Assembly (NCBI GenBank): GCA_965224535.1
Contig: CBDCZR010000005.1
Span: 372,001 to 436,000 of the forward strand
Length of the DNA stretch: 64,000 nucleotides
Reading direction: 5' to 3'
Origin: JBCDHN01 sp965224535
GTDB lineage: Bacteria > Verrucomicrobiota > Verrucomicrobiia > Verrucomicrobiales > DEV007
The notes beneath the pieces were generated by a model. The model saw only the letters and a program-made list of their open reading frames with translations. It did no database searches and had not been told where the DNA came from. Both the position numbers and the translations under genes were made by a program. Positions 17,158 through 25,713 of this stretch are shown here, piece by piece; the stretch's first letter is position 1, and each line of letters begins with the position of its first letter.

Positions 17158-17861
17158 GCCAAAATCCCCTCCGCCAGCGCGGTTGCCAGTTTTTCGCGAA
17201 ATTCCTCGGTCCGGAGCAACTGAGATTCCGCCGGGTTGGACATGAATCCGCCTTCCACGATGACCGCCGGAATCTTGGACTCGCGCAGCAGGAGAAAATT
17301 CTGCGTTTTCACCCCGCGGCACACGGGTTCGCCCAGCGTGTGCAACTCGTGAACCAGCGAAATGGCGAGATGCTTGGTGGTTTCCTGTGCGTGAGGCGAA
17401 ACGAAGACTTTGCAGCCGTGAGCGGTCCGGTCCGGCATGGCGTCGAAGTGGAGGGAGACCAGGATGGGGCGCGGATGCTTTTCGGCGAGCTTGATCCGGT
17501 CCAGCAGGGTGATGGAGACGTCTTCGGTTCGCGTGGGCACGACCGCTTGCAGGCCGCGTTGGCGAAGTTGGCGCTCCAAACGCTTGGCCAAATCCAGGGT
17601 GAGCACTTCTTCGGCCATTCCGTACCAGATGGTGCCGGAATCCAGCCCGCCGTGTCCGGGATCGATGACGACGGTTTTGAAATTTACCGGGATGTAGGTT
17701 TCTTCCGCGGTTTCCACAATTTCCGGGCCGGCGAAACCGGTGTGGAGGAGCGACAAAAAAACCACGAAACAGGGTGGGGAAAATCGGGCAAACAAAACGT
17801 GTGAGGTGGGCAAGTTAGGACAATTGGTGACATTGTTAGCGCAAAATCCAGGCACGTTCAA
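17094..17861 (-). CDS. N-acetylmuramoyl-L-alanine amidase (Amidase_3)
   Basis: 255 residues; a hydrophobic export segment about 22-44, then the zinc amidase fold. Zinc and catalytic signatures: VIDPGHGGLDSGT (His ligand), the conserved Glu in the AEEVLTLDLAKRL region, SLHFDA (second His) and VEGGFMSNPAESQLL (catalytic Glu). It should cleave the amide bond between MurNAc and the stem peptide in the periplasm. The start at 17861 leaves a Cys-rich lead-in that is unusual for a signal peptide, so a later start is possible. Confidence 0.92.
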   Translation of the reverse strand: MNVPGFCANNVTNCPNLPTSHVLFARFSPPCFVVFLSLLHTGFAGPEIVETAEETYIPVNFKTVVIDPGHGGLDSGTIWYGMAEEVLTLDLAKRLERQLRQRGLQAVVPTRTEDVSITLLDRIKLAEKHPRPILVSLHFDAMPDRTAHGCKVFVSPHAQETTKHLAISLVHELHTLGEPVCRGVKTQNFLLLRESKIPAVIVEGGFMSNPAESQLLRTEEFREKLATALAEGILAYGELDLAQVAKRDSAATQAN

Positions 17862-17912
17862 GGTCGCGCTTCACCTTTGCTGCTTTGCCGCTTCACCTGG
17901 CGTCTGGGCGCC

Positions 17913-18956
17913 TCACTTTTCCTCCAGGATGAGGATCTCGATCCGCCGATTGCCGGCGCGGCCCTCCTCAGTGGTGTTGGCGGCGCGGGGCCGGGTGCCG
18001 CCGTAGGCGCGAGATTCCAGGTTGGCGCCCTCGATCCCCGATGCCTGCAAAAAACCGACCACGGCCAGGGCGCGCGCTGAGGATAACTCCCAGTTGCTGG
18101 CAAAAGCGCCGGAAGCCACTTCGCCATCGTCTGTATGCCCTTCCACGGCGATTCGGTGGCCGTTGTTGGCCAGCAACACTTCCGCCAGGCGGCCCAACAC
18201 TTCCTGCCCGCTTTCAGTCAGCTCCACCGCGCCCTTGCCAAACAACGCTTGCTCGGCAAATCGCACCCTGACACCTTCCTCAGCCGCAGAAACGGCGATG
18301 TTTTCGGCCACGGTGTTGAGATTGAGCGAAGAGCGGATGGTGGCGGCGGTTTTGCTGGATCTGGACCGGTAACGGATCGTGAAAACCAGGTCGTTCACAT
18401 CGTAACCAAACCAGGCCAGGGTGTTGGCGCGCCTTACCCAACTGGTATGGGTCTCGCCCTTGTCCCGATTGCACTCGCGGCTGAGAATTTCGAAGTTTTC
18501 CGGCACGACCCAGGCAAACACGTACTGCTGAAAATTATCCGGCGCGGTCCACTCGCCAAAATGGCCGTCCTCACGCGGGGGCGAGGTCTTGGCGTTCCAA
18601 TTCACGAAAGTGAACACGCCTTCCTCATCCTCGGTCACCTGGGATTCGGTGAACTTGCCGGGGCGCATCGTGGAGTGATCGCCCTGGGGAAAAATGATGA
18701 TGTTGCGCTCGGGATCGGTCTCCTTGTCGAAGGTGTATTTGTGAGGGGCGATGTAGAGAAAAGCGCCCTCCGTTTCGTCTTTTTTGAGGAAAAGGTTGTA
18801 GGTCTCGTGGGAGCTACGGGTGGTGCGGTAGTTCAAATAGCTGCGGCCGTCGGGTTGGAGGAAGAAAATGTTTTCGGTGACGGTCTGCGCCAGGCCGCTT
18901 GCCGGCAGCAGGCAGGCGAGGAGCAAAAAAAGGCGTTGAATCGGCGGTAAAGGCAT
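17913..18956 (-). CDS. OmpA-family C-terminal domain protein
   Basis: 347 residues from ATG 18956 with a signal peptide (MPLPPIQRLFLLLACLLPASGLA). The first ~200 residues form a beta-rich domain I do not recognise (FFLQPDGRSYLNYRT, NIIIFPQGDHSTM, FGEWTAPDNFQQYVFAWVVP). The C-terminal ~110 residues are the OmpA/MotB peptidoglycan-binding domain: LFGKGAVELTESGQEVL, IAVEGHTDDGEV, NWELSSARALAVVGFLQ, AYGGTRPRA and NRRIEILILEE. It probably links the outer membrane or a periplasmic complex to the wall. Start codons of this gene and the divergent gene at 18972 are only 15 bp apart, so their promoters must overlap coding sequence. Confidence 0.88.
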   Translation of the reverse strand: MPLPPIQRLFLLLACLLPASGLAQTVTENIFFLQPDGRSYLNYRTTRSSHETYNLFLKKDETEGAFLYIAPHKYTFDKETDPERNIIIFPQGDHSTMRPGKFTESQVTEDEEGVFTFVNWNAKTSPPREDGHFGEWTAPDNFQQYVFAWVVPENFEILSRECNRDKGETHTSWVRRANTLAWFGYDVNDLVFTIRYRSRSSKTAATIRSSLNLNTVAENIAVSAAEEGVRVRFAEQALFGKGAVELTESGQEVLGRLAEVLLANNGHRIAVEGHTDDGEVASGAFASNWELSSARALAVVGFLQASGIEGANLESRAYGGTRPRAANTTEEGRAGNRRIEILILEEK

Positions 18957-18971
18957 CGCTGGGTGTCGGGC

Positions 18972-19937
18972 ATGGATACGTTGCACAAGGCGCTTCGCTT
19001 GGGAAGCGCGATCCTCCTACTTTTCGCCGTTTCCAGCGTTTTTGGACAGCAAAAGCACCCTGACATTCGTACCGTGGCCGCGGATTTGCACGTGCCGGAG
19101 TTTTCCGGCGATGCGCCCGCTGCCGGGAAGCGGGTTCGGCTCGTCCACCCAAATTGGGAGGGAACCGGCGTCTACGCGGTGTTGTATCTCCCCACCGGCT
19201 GGCAACCTGGCAAAACCTTCCCCGTCATCGCGGAACTTCCCGGAAACGGCGGCTACCGAAGCCAATTTGGCGACGCTTGCGACGGCACACCCGAAGGATG
19301 CCGGTTAGGCTACGGAATGAGCGCGGGCCAGGGCGCGATTTGGCTGTCGTTGCCGTTTTTGAACGCGGCAGGCGACGAAGTGGCGCGCAAATGGTGGGGC
19401 GTCACTTCCGATCGAAAACCGCGAACCACCGTCCGGCACACCATCGCCATGGTGGAGCACGTTTGCCGGGAATTCGGCGGCGACCGCTCGCGGGTTTTGC
19501 TGGCCGGTTTTTCGCGTGGCGCGATTGCCTGCAACGCCATCGGCCTCAGCGACGACTCCATCGCCGGTTTGTGGTGCGGAATGGTTCTTTACTCCCACTA
19601 CGACGGCGTTTTGTACGAAGCGTGGACCTATCCGGACGCCAGCCTGGAATCCGCCGCGCTGCGCCTCGGCCGATTGAAGGGGCGCCCGCAGTTTGTTTGC
19701 CACGAAGGCAACGGCGTCGCCAAAACGCGCGATTACCTGGAAAAAACCGGCGTGCAGGGAGATTTCACCTTCCGCGCGACCGGATTTCGCAACCACAACG
19801 CCGAGTGGATCCTGCGCCCTTGCGCCGCGCGCGATGCCTTGCGCAGATGGATGGTGGAGAAGGGGCTAGTCCTTGCCCTTCATGAGGTAGAGGAAGGAAA
19901 TGACCCCAAAAGAGAGGAAGAAGACGACGACGAGTAA
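18972..19937 (+). CDS. secreted alpha/beta hydrolase
   Basis: 321 residues from ATG 18972 (GTG 18963 is also in frame). Signal peptide LGSAILLLFAVSSVFGQQ. The fold shows VYAVLYLPTGWQPGKTFPV as the first strands, the nucleophile elbow LLAGFSRGAIACN and a late HNAEW segment that may carry the catalytic His. The pattern resembles feruloyl esterase/PHB-depolymerase-like hydrolases, but the substrate is unknown. The last ~25 residues (HEVEEGNDPKREEEDDDE) are an odd acidic tail produced by reading across a likely antisense micro-gene (19866-19955). Confidence 0.75.
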   Translation: MDTLHKALRLGSAILLLFAVSSVFGQQKHPDIRTVAADLHVPEFSGDAPAAGKRVRLVHPNWEGTGVYAVLYLPTGWQPGKTFPVIAELPGNGGYRSQFGDACDGTPEGCRLGYGMSAGQGAIWLSLPFLNAAGDEVARKWWGVTSDRKPRTTVRHTIAMVEHVCREFGGDRSRVLLAGFSRGAIACNAIGLSDDSIAGLWCGMVLYSHYDGVLYEAWTYPDASLESAALRLGRLKGRPQFVCHEGNGVAKTRDYLEKTGVQGDFTFRATGFRNHNAEWILRPCAARDALRRWMVEKGLVLALHEVEEGNDPKREEEDDDE

Positions 19938-19955
19938 TCCGACGGTGATGGCCAT
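19866..19955 (-). CDS. 29-residue single-pass membrane micro-protein
   Basis: ATG 19955 to TAG 19866 encodes 29 residues: MAITVG, a hydrophobic helix of ~19 residues (LLVVVFFLSFGVISFLYLM), and a KGKD cytoplasmic tail. The layout (short N-terminus, one helix, Lys-rich end) is typical of small subunits of respiratory or transport complexes. It lies antisense to the last 24 codons of the hydrolase gene. The odd acidic tail of that gene is exactly the reverse reading of this hydrophobic stretch, which suggests selection acts on the minus strand here. There is no strong Shine-Dalgarno. Confidence 0.5.
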   Translation of the reverse strand: MAITVGLLVVVFFLSFGVISFLYLMKGKD

Positions 19956-20117
19956 GGGGCGGACAAATATCCGTTTTGGCGCAAAAGGCCACCATTTTTT
20001 CCGGGGAAGCGAAATTGCGATCCATTTTCATCCGTTTCGTCCGTTTTCCAATTTCCGGTTTCACGTTCGCTTGCATCCGCCGCGGAGTGGCCCGAATCTG
20101 TGCGTCTGCCCAAAACT

Positions 20118-21136
20118 ATGAAATCCCTATCCCTCATCCCAGCACTCGTCGCGCTCGCAATTACCACTGCCCCCGCCCAACAAGACCAGAAGTCTCCGCA
20201 AAAGGCGCCGGCTGCCCCGCAAGACCGGGTCCTTGTGACCGTGGACGGTACGCCAATTCTGGAAAGCAGCATCACCAGCACCATCCAGCGCCTCTACGGG
20301 GCTGCGTTGCGCAAGTATCCGCCGGAACAAGCGACCGCCATGTACCGCCAACTGCGCGGCAATCTGGTGAACGAGATGATCGGCAAAATTTTGCTGGTCA
20401 ACGCCGCCAAACAGGGCGGTTTGTCCGTGACCGAGCAGGAACTGGACGAAGCCATGAACAAGGTGGTGGCCGAAAACATGCCGGGTGGCTCCATCGCCGA
20501 TTTTGTCGATACGGCGGGCGTCAGCCTCAAACAATTCTCCAGCGACGTGCGCACGAACCTGCTGATCATGAAGCTGACCGACAAAGAGACGGCCAATGTG
20601 GCCGCTCCCACGCCGGAGGAGATCATGAAATTTTACGAGCCAACAAGGCGGACATGCGCCAGTCGGAATCGGTCCGCGCCCGCCACATTTTGATCAAAAC
20701 CGAGGGGATCGACGATGACGCGACGCTCGACAAAAAGCGTGCTGAGGCTGAGGCGATTCGCCAGCAATTGCTCGAGGATCCCAAGCTGGATTTCGCCAAA
20801 CTTGCCGCGGAAAAGTCCGAAGGTCCCAGCGGCCCGCGCGGCGGCGATTTGGGCACGTTTGGCCGCGGACAAATGGTTCCGGACTTTGAAAAGGCGGCGT
20901 TTTCGCAAAAAGCCGGCGAAATTGGCGAGTTGGTGAAGACGCAGTTCGGCTACCACATCATCAAGGTGGAGGAGCACCTGGAGGAAAAGGAGTTGACCCT
21001 GGAAGAGATTGCCCCGCAAATCGTCACTCACCTGAAAATCGAGCGCCGCACCCAGCACATGAAGGAGCTGGTGGACGAATTGCGGGCCGCGGCGAAGATC
21101 GTGCAGCCTGAAGCGGAGAAACCCGCGAAATCCTAG
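20118..21136 (+). pseudogene. SurA/PpiD-like periplasmic peptidyl-prolyl isomerase (parvulin), one-base frameshift
   Basis: Signal peptide MKSLSLIPALVALAITTAPAQ, a SurA_N-like chaperone region (RVLVTVDGTPILESSI, MYRQLRGNLVNEMIGKILL, LSVTEQELDEAM), then a parvulin domain (VRARHILIKTE, GPSGPRGGDLGTFGRGQMVPDFEKAAF, VKTQFGYHIIKVEE). The frame breaks at 20639/20640: reading GAG-GCC-AAC instead of GAG-CCA-ACA (one missing G) restores FYEANKADMRQSESVRARH and a single 340-residue protein. Domain conservation on both sides suggests assembly error or a very recent mutation. It would assist folding of outer-membrane proteins. The downstream SDR gene starts 2 bp after its stop. Confidence 0.88.
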
Positions 21137-21138
21137 CC

Positions 21139-21930
21139 GTGGACCTGGGTTTGGACGGAAAACGCGCCTTCATCGTGGGCGCCGCCCGGGGAATCGGCCG
21201 AGCCATCGCCGATGCCTTTTCAGACGAAGGCTGCGAGCTGGGTTTGTTCGATCGCGACCCGGAAATCCAGGATTTCGCCAAAAAGTCGGCCACGGCGCGG
21301 GTGCAAACCTTCATCGGCGACGTGGCGGTGTTCGACGATCTGCGTTCGGCCGCGAATTCCTTCGGCGCAGTGGATCACGTCGTCTACGCCGTGGGAATTG
21401 GCTCGGGAAAATTCGGGTTCCCGTTCTGGAACCTGGAGCCCTCGGATTGGCCGCGCGTGCTGGAAATTAACCTGACCGGCGCCGCCCACGCCGCCCACGC
21501 TTTTGCGCCGAAATTGATCGAGCGGGGCGAGGGCGGAACGATGCTGTTTCTCACCAGCGTGGCCGGTCAGATGGGCTCGCAAACCGACCCGCCTTACAGC
21601 GCCGCCAAGGCCGGCCTCATCAATTTCATGCAATGCGCTGCCAAAGACCTGGCGCCGCACGGCATTCGCGTCAACGCCCTGGCGCCTGGCATGGTGCAAA
21701 CCCAGCTCAACCGATCGGTCTGGGCCGCGGGTCAGGAAAATCTGGCCAAGGCCGAGCGCCAGAGCTACGAGGATTGGGGCCAGGCCAAGATCGACCAGAT
21801 TGCTCCCCTGGGCCGTTGGCAATCGCCGGAAGAATTCGGCGCCATGGCGGTTTTCCTCGCCTCCCGCCACGCGCGTAACATCACCGGCCAAACGCTGAAC
21901 ATCGACGGCGGGCAGGTGATGCACGGCTAG
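21139..21930 (+). CDS. short-chain dehydrogenase/reductase (3-oxoacyl-ACP reductase-like)
   Basis: 263 residues from GTG 21139. Rossmann dinucleotide motif GAARGIGRAIA, a NAG-like position VVYAVGIG, catalytic Ser in LTSVAGQMG, YSAAKAG with the catalytic Tyr and Lys, and a C-terminal TGQTLNIDGGQVMHG typical of classical SDRs. It follows the parvulin stop by 2 bp, hence is likely co-transcribed. The substrate is not identifiable. Confidence 0.92.
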   Translation: MDLGLDGKRAFIVGAARGIGRAIADAFSDEGCELGLFDRDPEIQDFAKKSATARVQTFIGDVAVFDDLRSAANSFGAVDHVVYAVGIGSGKFGFPFWNLEPSDWPRVLEINLTGAAHAAHAFAPKLIERGEGGTMLFLTSVAGQMGSQTDPPYSAAKAGLINFMQCAAKDLAPHGIRVNALAPGMVQTQLNRSVWAAGQENLAKAERQSYEDWGQAKIDQIAPLGRWQSPEEFGAMAVFLASRHARNITGQTLNIDGGQVMHG

Positions 21931-21998
21931 GAGGCGCGAGTTAAATTTGGTGCTTGGAATTTGGAATTTCTCCAGTTCCGGGGTAATTCTCCCATTCC

Positions 21999-24206
21999 AT
22001 GGCCGAAACCAAAAGCTCGCTGGTTTTTAACCCCAGCACCACCGTGCTCGTTTTTGGGCTGCTCTTGCTCGCCGGGACGCTGTTTCTGTGTATTTGGGCG
22101 TGGAAACGCAGCGGCTGGGCCAGGGGCGTCGGGTTGTTGGAGGCGTTGCGGTTACTGATCGTGCTGCTGGTGGTTTTGACGCTGTTTCAGCCGGAATGGC
22201 GCGAATTGAGCCGCCCGGACGCCAAACCCACCATCGCCGTGCTTTGGGACCAATCGCGCAGCATGGAAACGGCCGACGTCATCGATTCCGAGCCGAAAAA
22301 CGGCCAAAAACCGCAAAAACGCTCCGCCGCCATCGCCCCGTTGTTGGCGGAGAAAGCGTGGTGGCCGCTGGGAAACAGCGTGCGGACCATCATCGAGCCG
22401 TTTTCGTCAAAATTAGACCCGGCGTGGGAGGGAACGGATCTCCACAACGCCCTGAACCGCGTTTTGGGCCAGCACCCGCAACTGCGCGGCGTGGTCTTGT
22501 TCACGGACGGCGATTGGAACGCCGGCGAGCCCCCGGTTAGAGCCGCAACCAAGCTGCGGATGCGCAACGTGCCGGTTTTTGCCGTTCCCGTGGGCAGCGA
22601 GAGCCGATTGCCGGACGTGGAGCTGGTGAGCCTGGATGCGCCAACCTTTGGCGTGGTGGGCAAGCCGCTGCGCATCCCCTTCGTCATCGAAAGCTCGCTG
22701 CCGCGTGCGTTTAACGCGGAATTAGAGCTGGAGACGTCCACCGGCGAAACGGTGACCAAATCGATCGCCATCCCCGCCATGGGCCACGTTCAGGACGTGG
22801 TGGCCTGGACGCCGGAATCCACCGGCGACGTGGAGGTGACCCTGCGCGTGCCGTCTGCGCCCAACGAGTTTTTGGAGGAGAACAACGTGCGAACCGCGCC
22901 GGTCGCCATTCGCGAGGAACAACTGCGCGTGCTCTTGATCGAGTCCTACCCGCGCTGGGAGTATCGCTACCTGCGCAACGCCTTGGAGCGCGATCCCGGC
23001 GTGGAGGTCAGTTGCCTGCTCTTTCATCCTGACATCGGCAAAACCGGCGGCGGGCGCGGCTACATCAAGGAATTCCCCGGCGACGAGGATTTGGTGAACT
23101 ACGACGTCGTTTTCCTGGGCGACGTGGGGGTGGAACCGGGGCAATTGACTGAGGAACACTGCAAACGGCTGGTCCAACTGGTGCGAAATCAGGCCAGCGG
23201 GCTGGTGTTTTTGCCGGGTTTTCGCGGCCGGCAGTTTTCCCTGCTCCAAACGGAGCTGGCCGACCTTTACCCGGTGGTTTTGGACGAAGCGCAGCCGCGG
23301 GGATGGGGATCGCCCGTTCCCGGTCAATTTCAGCTCACCGAGGTGGGAAATCGCAGTCTGCTGACCAAGCTGGAGGACAACGACGCGGAAAACTACGAGG
23401 TTTGGGAGAGCCTGCCGGGTTTTCAGTGGTTCGCCGCCGCTCTCCGCGCCAAAGCCGGCACCGAAGTGCTCGCCACCCACAGCTCGGAGTCGACCGAATT
23501 TGGCCGCGTGCCTTTGCTGGTGACCAAAACCTTTGGCGCCGGAAAAATCCTCTTCATGGGCACCGACGGCGCTTGGCGCTGGCGCGAGGGCGTGGAGGAC
23601 CGCTACCACTACCGCTTTTGGGGCCAGGTCGCGCGTTGGATGGCCTACCAGCGCAACATGGCTCAAGGCGAGCTGATGCGCCTGTTTTACAGCCCCGACC
23701 GCCCCCGAACCAACGAAATTCTCACCCTGAACGCCAACGTCATGAGCCTGGGCGGCGACCCGCTGCAAGAGGCCAACGTGGTGGTGCAATTCGTCAGTCC
23801 CGGCGGCAAAACGGAGAGCGTCCGGTTGACTCCCGGAGGCGAGGACGCCTGGGGGCTGTTCAGCGGCCGTTTCACCCCAACCGAGCCCGGCGAGTATCAG
23901 GCGATCGTCACCTGCCGGGAAAACGGCGCTACGCTGGAAACGAACCTGTCCGTCCAGGGCGGAAAATTGGAGCGGCTGGGCCGTCCCGTGCGTCTGGACG
24001 TGCTGGAGGAAATCGCCCGCGTCACCCGCGGTAAACTCATGAAAACGCTGGACATGGAGATGCTGCTTCAAGCCGTGCAGGCCCTGCCGGACCCCGAACC
24101 CATCGAGCGCCGGTTTCGCCTCTGGTCCCACTGGCTGTGGGGGGCGTTTTTGGTGATGCTGATGGGCGTGTTTTGGGTGGGACGCAAGGTGGTGGGCGTG
24201 ATTTGA
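21999..24206 (+). CDS. membrane protein with vWA-like and glutamine-amidotransferase-like domains
   Basis: 735 residues. Two N-terminal membrane helices (TVLVFGLLLLAGTLFLCIWAW; EALRLLIVLLVVLTLF), then a vWA-like region starting TIAVLWDQSRSMETAD (a DxSxS-type MIDAS) with VVLFTDGDWNAG. A beta-sandwich (~210-305) precedes a class I amidotransferase-like fold (LLIESYPRWEYRYLRNAL, YDVVFLGDVG, GLVFLPGFRG, GAGKILFMGTDGAWRWR). One C-terminal helix (WLWGAFLVMLMGVFWVG) ends it. In PVC bacteria such proteins accompany MoxR ATPase/DUF58 gene sets; none of those is in this window. The product should have a large extracytoplasmic or cytoplasmic sensor body anchored at both ends. Confidence 0.85.
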   Translation: MAETKSSLVFNPSTTVLVFGLLLLAGTLFLCIWAWKRSGWARGVGLLEALRLLIVLLVVLTLFQPEWRELSRPDAKPTIAVLWDQSRSMETADVIDSEPKNGQKPQKRSAAIAPLLAEKAWWPLGNSVRTIIEPFSSKLDPAWEGTDLHNALNRVLGQHPQLRGVVLFTDGDWNAGEPPVRAATKLRMRNVPVFAVPVGSESRLPDVELVSLDAPTFGVVGKPLRIPFVIESSLPRAFNAELELETSTGETVTKSIAIPAMGHVQDVVAWTPESTGDVEVTLRVPSAPNEFLEENNVRTAPVAIREEQLRVLLIESYPRWEYRYLRNALERDPGVEVSCLLFHPDIGKTGGGRGYIKEFPGDEDLVNYDVVFLGDVGVEPGQLTEEHCKRLVQLVRNQASGLVFLPGFRGRQFSLLQTELADLYPVVLDEAQPRGWGSPVPGQFQLTEVGNRSLLTKLEDNDAENYEVWESLPGFQWFAAALRAKAGTEVLATHSSESTEFGRVPLLVTKTFGAGKILFMGTDGAWRWREGVEDRYHYRFWGQVARWMAYQRNMAQGELMRLFYSPDRPRTNEILTLNANVMSLGGDPLQEANVVVQFVSPGGKTESVRLTPGGEDAWGLFSGRFTPTEPGEYQAIVTCRENGATLETNLSVQGGKLERLGRPVRLDVLEEIARVTRGKLMKTLDMEMLLQAVQALPDPEPIERRFRLWSHWLWGAFLVMLMGVFWVGRKVVGVI

Positions 24207-24222
24207 GGCAAAGCTCGAATTC

Positions 24223-25548
24223 TCACGTCCGCTGCGGGTTGTCCGCCCAAAAACTGAAAACCGCCAACGCCGCGGGGATCCACAGGCTGGCGAGCAACAC
24301 CGGTTGGTAGGAGTCAGCCATTTGCTCGGACAGTCCGAAGGCCAGGGGCCCTATCCCGCTGGCGACGACCATGCTCGACATCCCCATCCCGCTGATCGCC
24401 CCAAGCCAACGCCGGCCGTAAAACCGGGGCCAAACGATGCCGGTGAGGCTGACGAATGCGCCCCCGGCCACGCCATTCCCAACGATGTAAGCCGCCATCC
24501 CGGCCTGCGAACTCAAGGCCAGCAGACCAACCGCTCCGGCGACCGACGCCAAGTTCAGCACGACGAGGAGGTGCTTGAGCCGCAACCGGGTGTTGATTAG
24601 CCCGAAAACCAGGTTGGTGGCGACGCTGCAGACCGCCATGGGCACGAATTTTGCCACGATCGCTTCCTGGCTCAACCCGGATTCCGCGCCGATCGAGACG
24701 ATGTGGAAGGTGTAGGCGGTGATGAAGTAGGCGACGAAGGCGAAGGACAGGTTGAAGGCCCAAAACGCCGGGGTTCGCAGCGCCTCGGCACGGCTGAAGT
24801 CGCGCTCGATCACCATGTCCGGGTTCGTCGGGCGAACCGGGGTCTTCGCGGTTGCGCCGTCCATGCGTAGCCCGCATTCCTCCGGGTTATCGCGGAAAAG
24901 CAACCAACCCAGCGGCGCCATGACCAACAACGTGGCCAAACCCAGCCAAACCCAAGCGCCATCGTAGCCAAAACGGCCGATCATCGCGGTGAGCAGCGCC
25001 GGCGAAAACGAGAACCCGAACGAAATCGCGATTTGGCTGAGGGAAATGGCGATCCCGCGTTTGTGGTCGAACCATTTTCCGATGGCGTTGCGGCAAGCCA
25101 GGGTCAAAACGCCCTGAGCCGAGGCCCGGATGAGATAAAAACCGATGCCGATCACTAAAAACGCCACCGCGGGTCGAAAATTGGCCGGAAACGGCCGGGC
25201 GAGCCAAAGCGACAACCGCGCGGATTCGCTGAGGTAAAAGAGGATGAGCCCGGTTGCCAACGCGGAGGCGACAACCATTTTTCGCGCGCCCCGGGCATCG
25301 AAAACGCGCCCCAGCCAGGGCAACGTCAGCCCGCTCGCGACCGTCCCAACGAAGTAAGCCGTGCTCAGCATGACCCGGCTCAAACCCAGTTCCTCGATCA
25401 GCACATCGGTAAACGCGCTGAAACCCATGGTTTGGCCCGGAATGCTGAACAGCGTCCCTAACGTAGCCCCGAACGCGATGACCCAGCCGTAGAAAAACGG
25501 CGCACGCTTGGGGGCGAAGGGAAAATCCGGCAGCCAAATCTTGGACAC
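24223..25548 (-). CDS. MFS transporter
   Basis: About 441 residues from GTG 25548. The open frame runs on to 25977, but that part is antisense to the DUF1501 gene and reads as low-complexity sequence. About 12 membrane helices are visible (FFYGWVIAFGATLGTLF, MVVASALATGLILFYL, AVAFLVIGIGFYLIRA, WVWLGLATLLVMAPLGWLLF, AFWAFNLSFAFVAYFITAY and others). The central loop carries charged segments, and FDARGARKMV is the loop 2-3 signature. It resembles oxalate/monocarboxylate-type MFS carriers; the substrate is not determinable. It converges on the vWA-type gene, 16 bp away. Confidence 0.88.
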   Translation of the reverse strand: MSKIWLPDFPFAPKRAPFFYGWVIAFGATLGTLFSIPGQTMGFSAFTDVLIEELGLSRVMLSTAYFVGTVASGLTLPWLGRVFDARGARKMVVASALATGLILFYLSESARLSLWLARPFPANFRPAVAFLVIGIGFYLIRASAQGVLTLACRNAIGKWFDHKRGIAISLSQIAISFGFSFSPALLTAMIGRFGYDGAWVWLGLATLLVMAPLGWLLFRDNPEECGLRMDGATAKTPVRPTNPDMVIERDFSRAEALRTPAFWAFNLSFAFVAYFITAYTFHIVSIGAESGLSQEAIVAKFVPMAVCSVATNLVFGLINTRLRLKHLLVVLNLASVAGAVGLLALSSQAGMAAYIVGNGVAGGAFVSLTGIVWPRFYGRRWLGAISGMGMSSMVVASGIGPLAFGLSEQMADSYQPVLLASLWIPAALAVFSFWADNPQRT

Positions 25549-25713
25549 CGGCGAGGTTCGGTGCGTTGACCCCGGAGGCAAGCCTGAAATCCGCGGCCCC
25601 CGCCACGTTTTCGGGAGAACGATGAATTTTGCCCGAAAGCGGGAAAAAGCGCGGTGAAAGGGCCCATCAGCCCTCAACGTGATCTGTTCCATCAAGCTCA
25701 ACCCGCTTTCCCG

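Noticed and set aside
19976..20640. N-terminal part of a longer open frame leading into the parvulin domain
   Set aside because: The first ~220 codons are an out-of-frame reading of the true signal peptide and chaperone region; the gene is better explained by a one-base frameshift.
22722..24131. 469-codon minus-strand frame antisense to the vWA-type gene
   Set aside because: Codon-phase shadow: long only because of high third-position GC; no domain visible.
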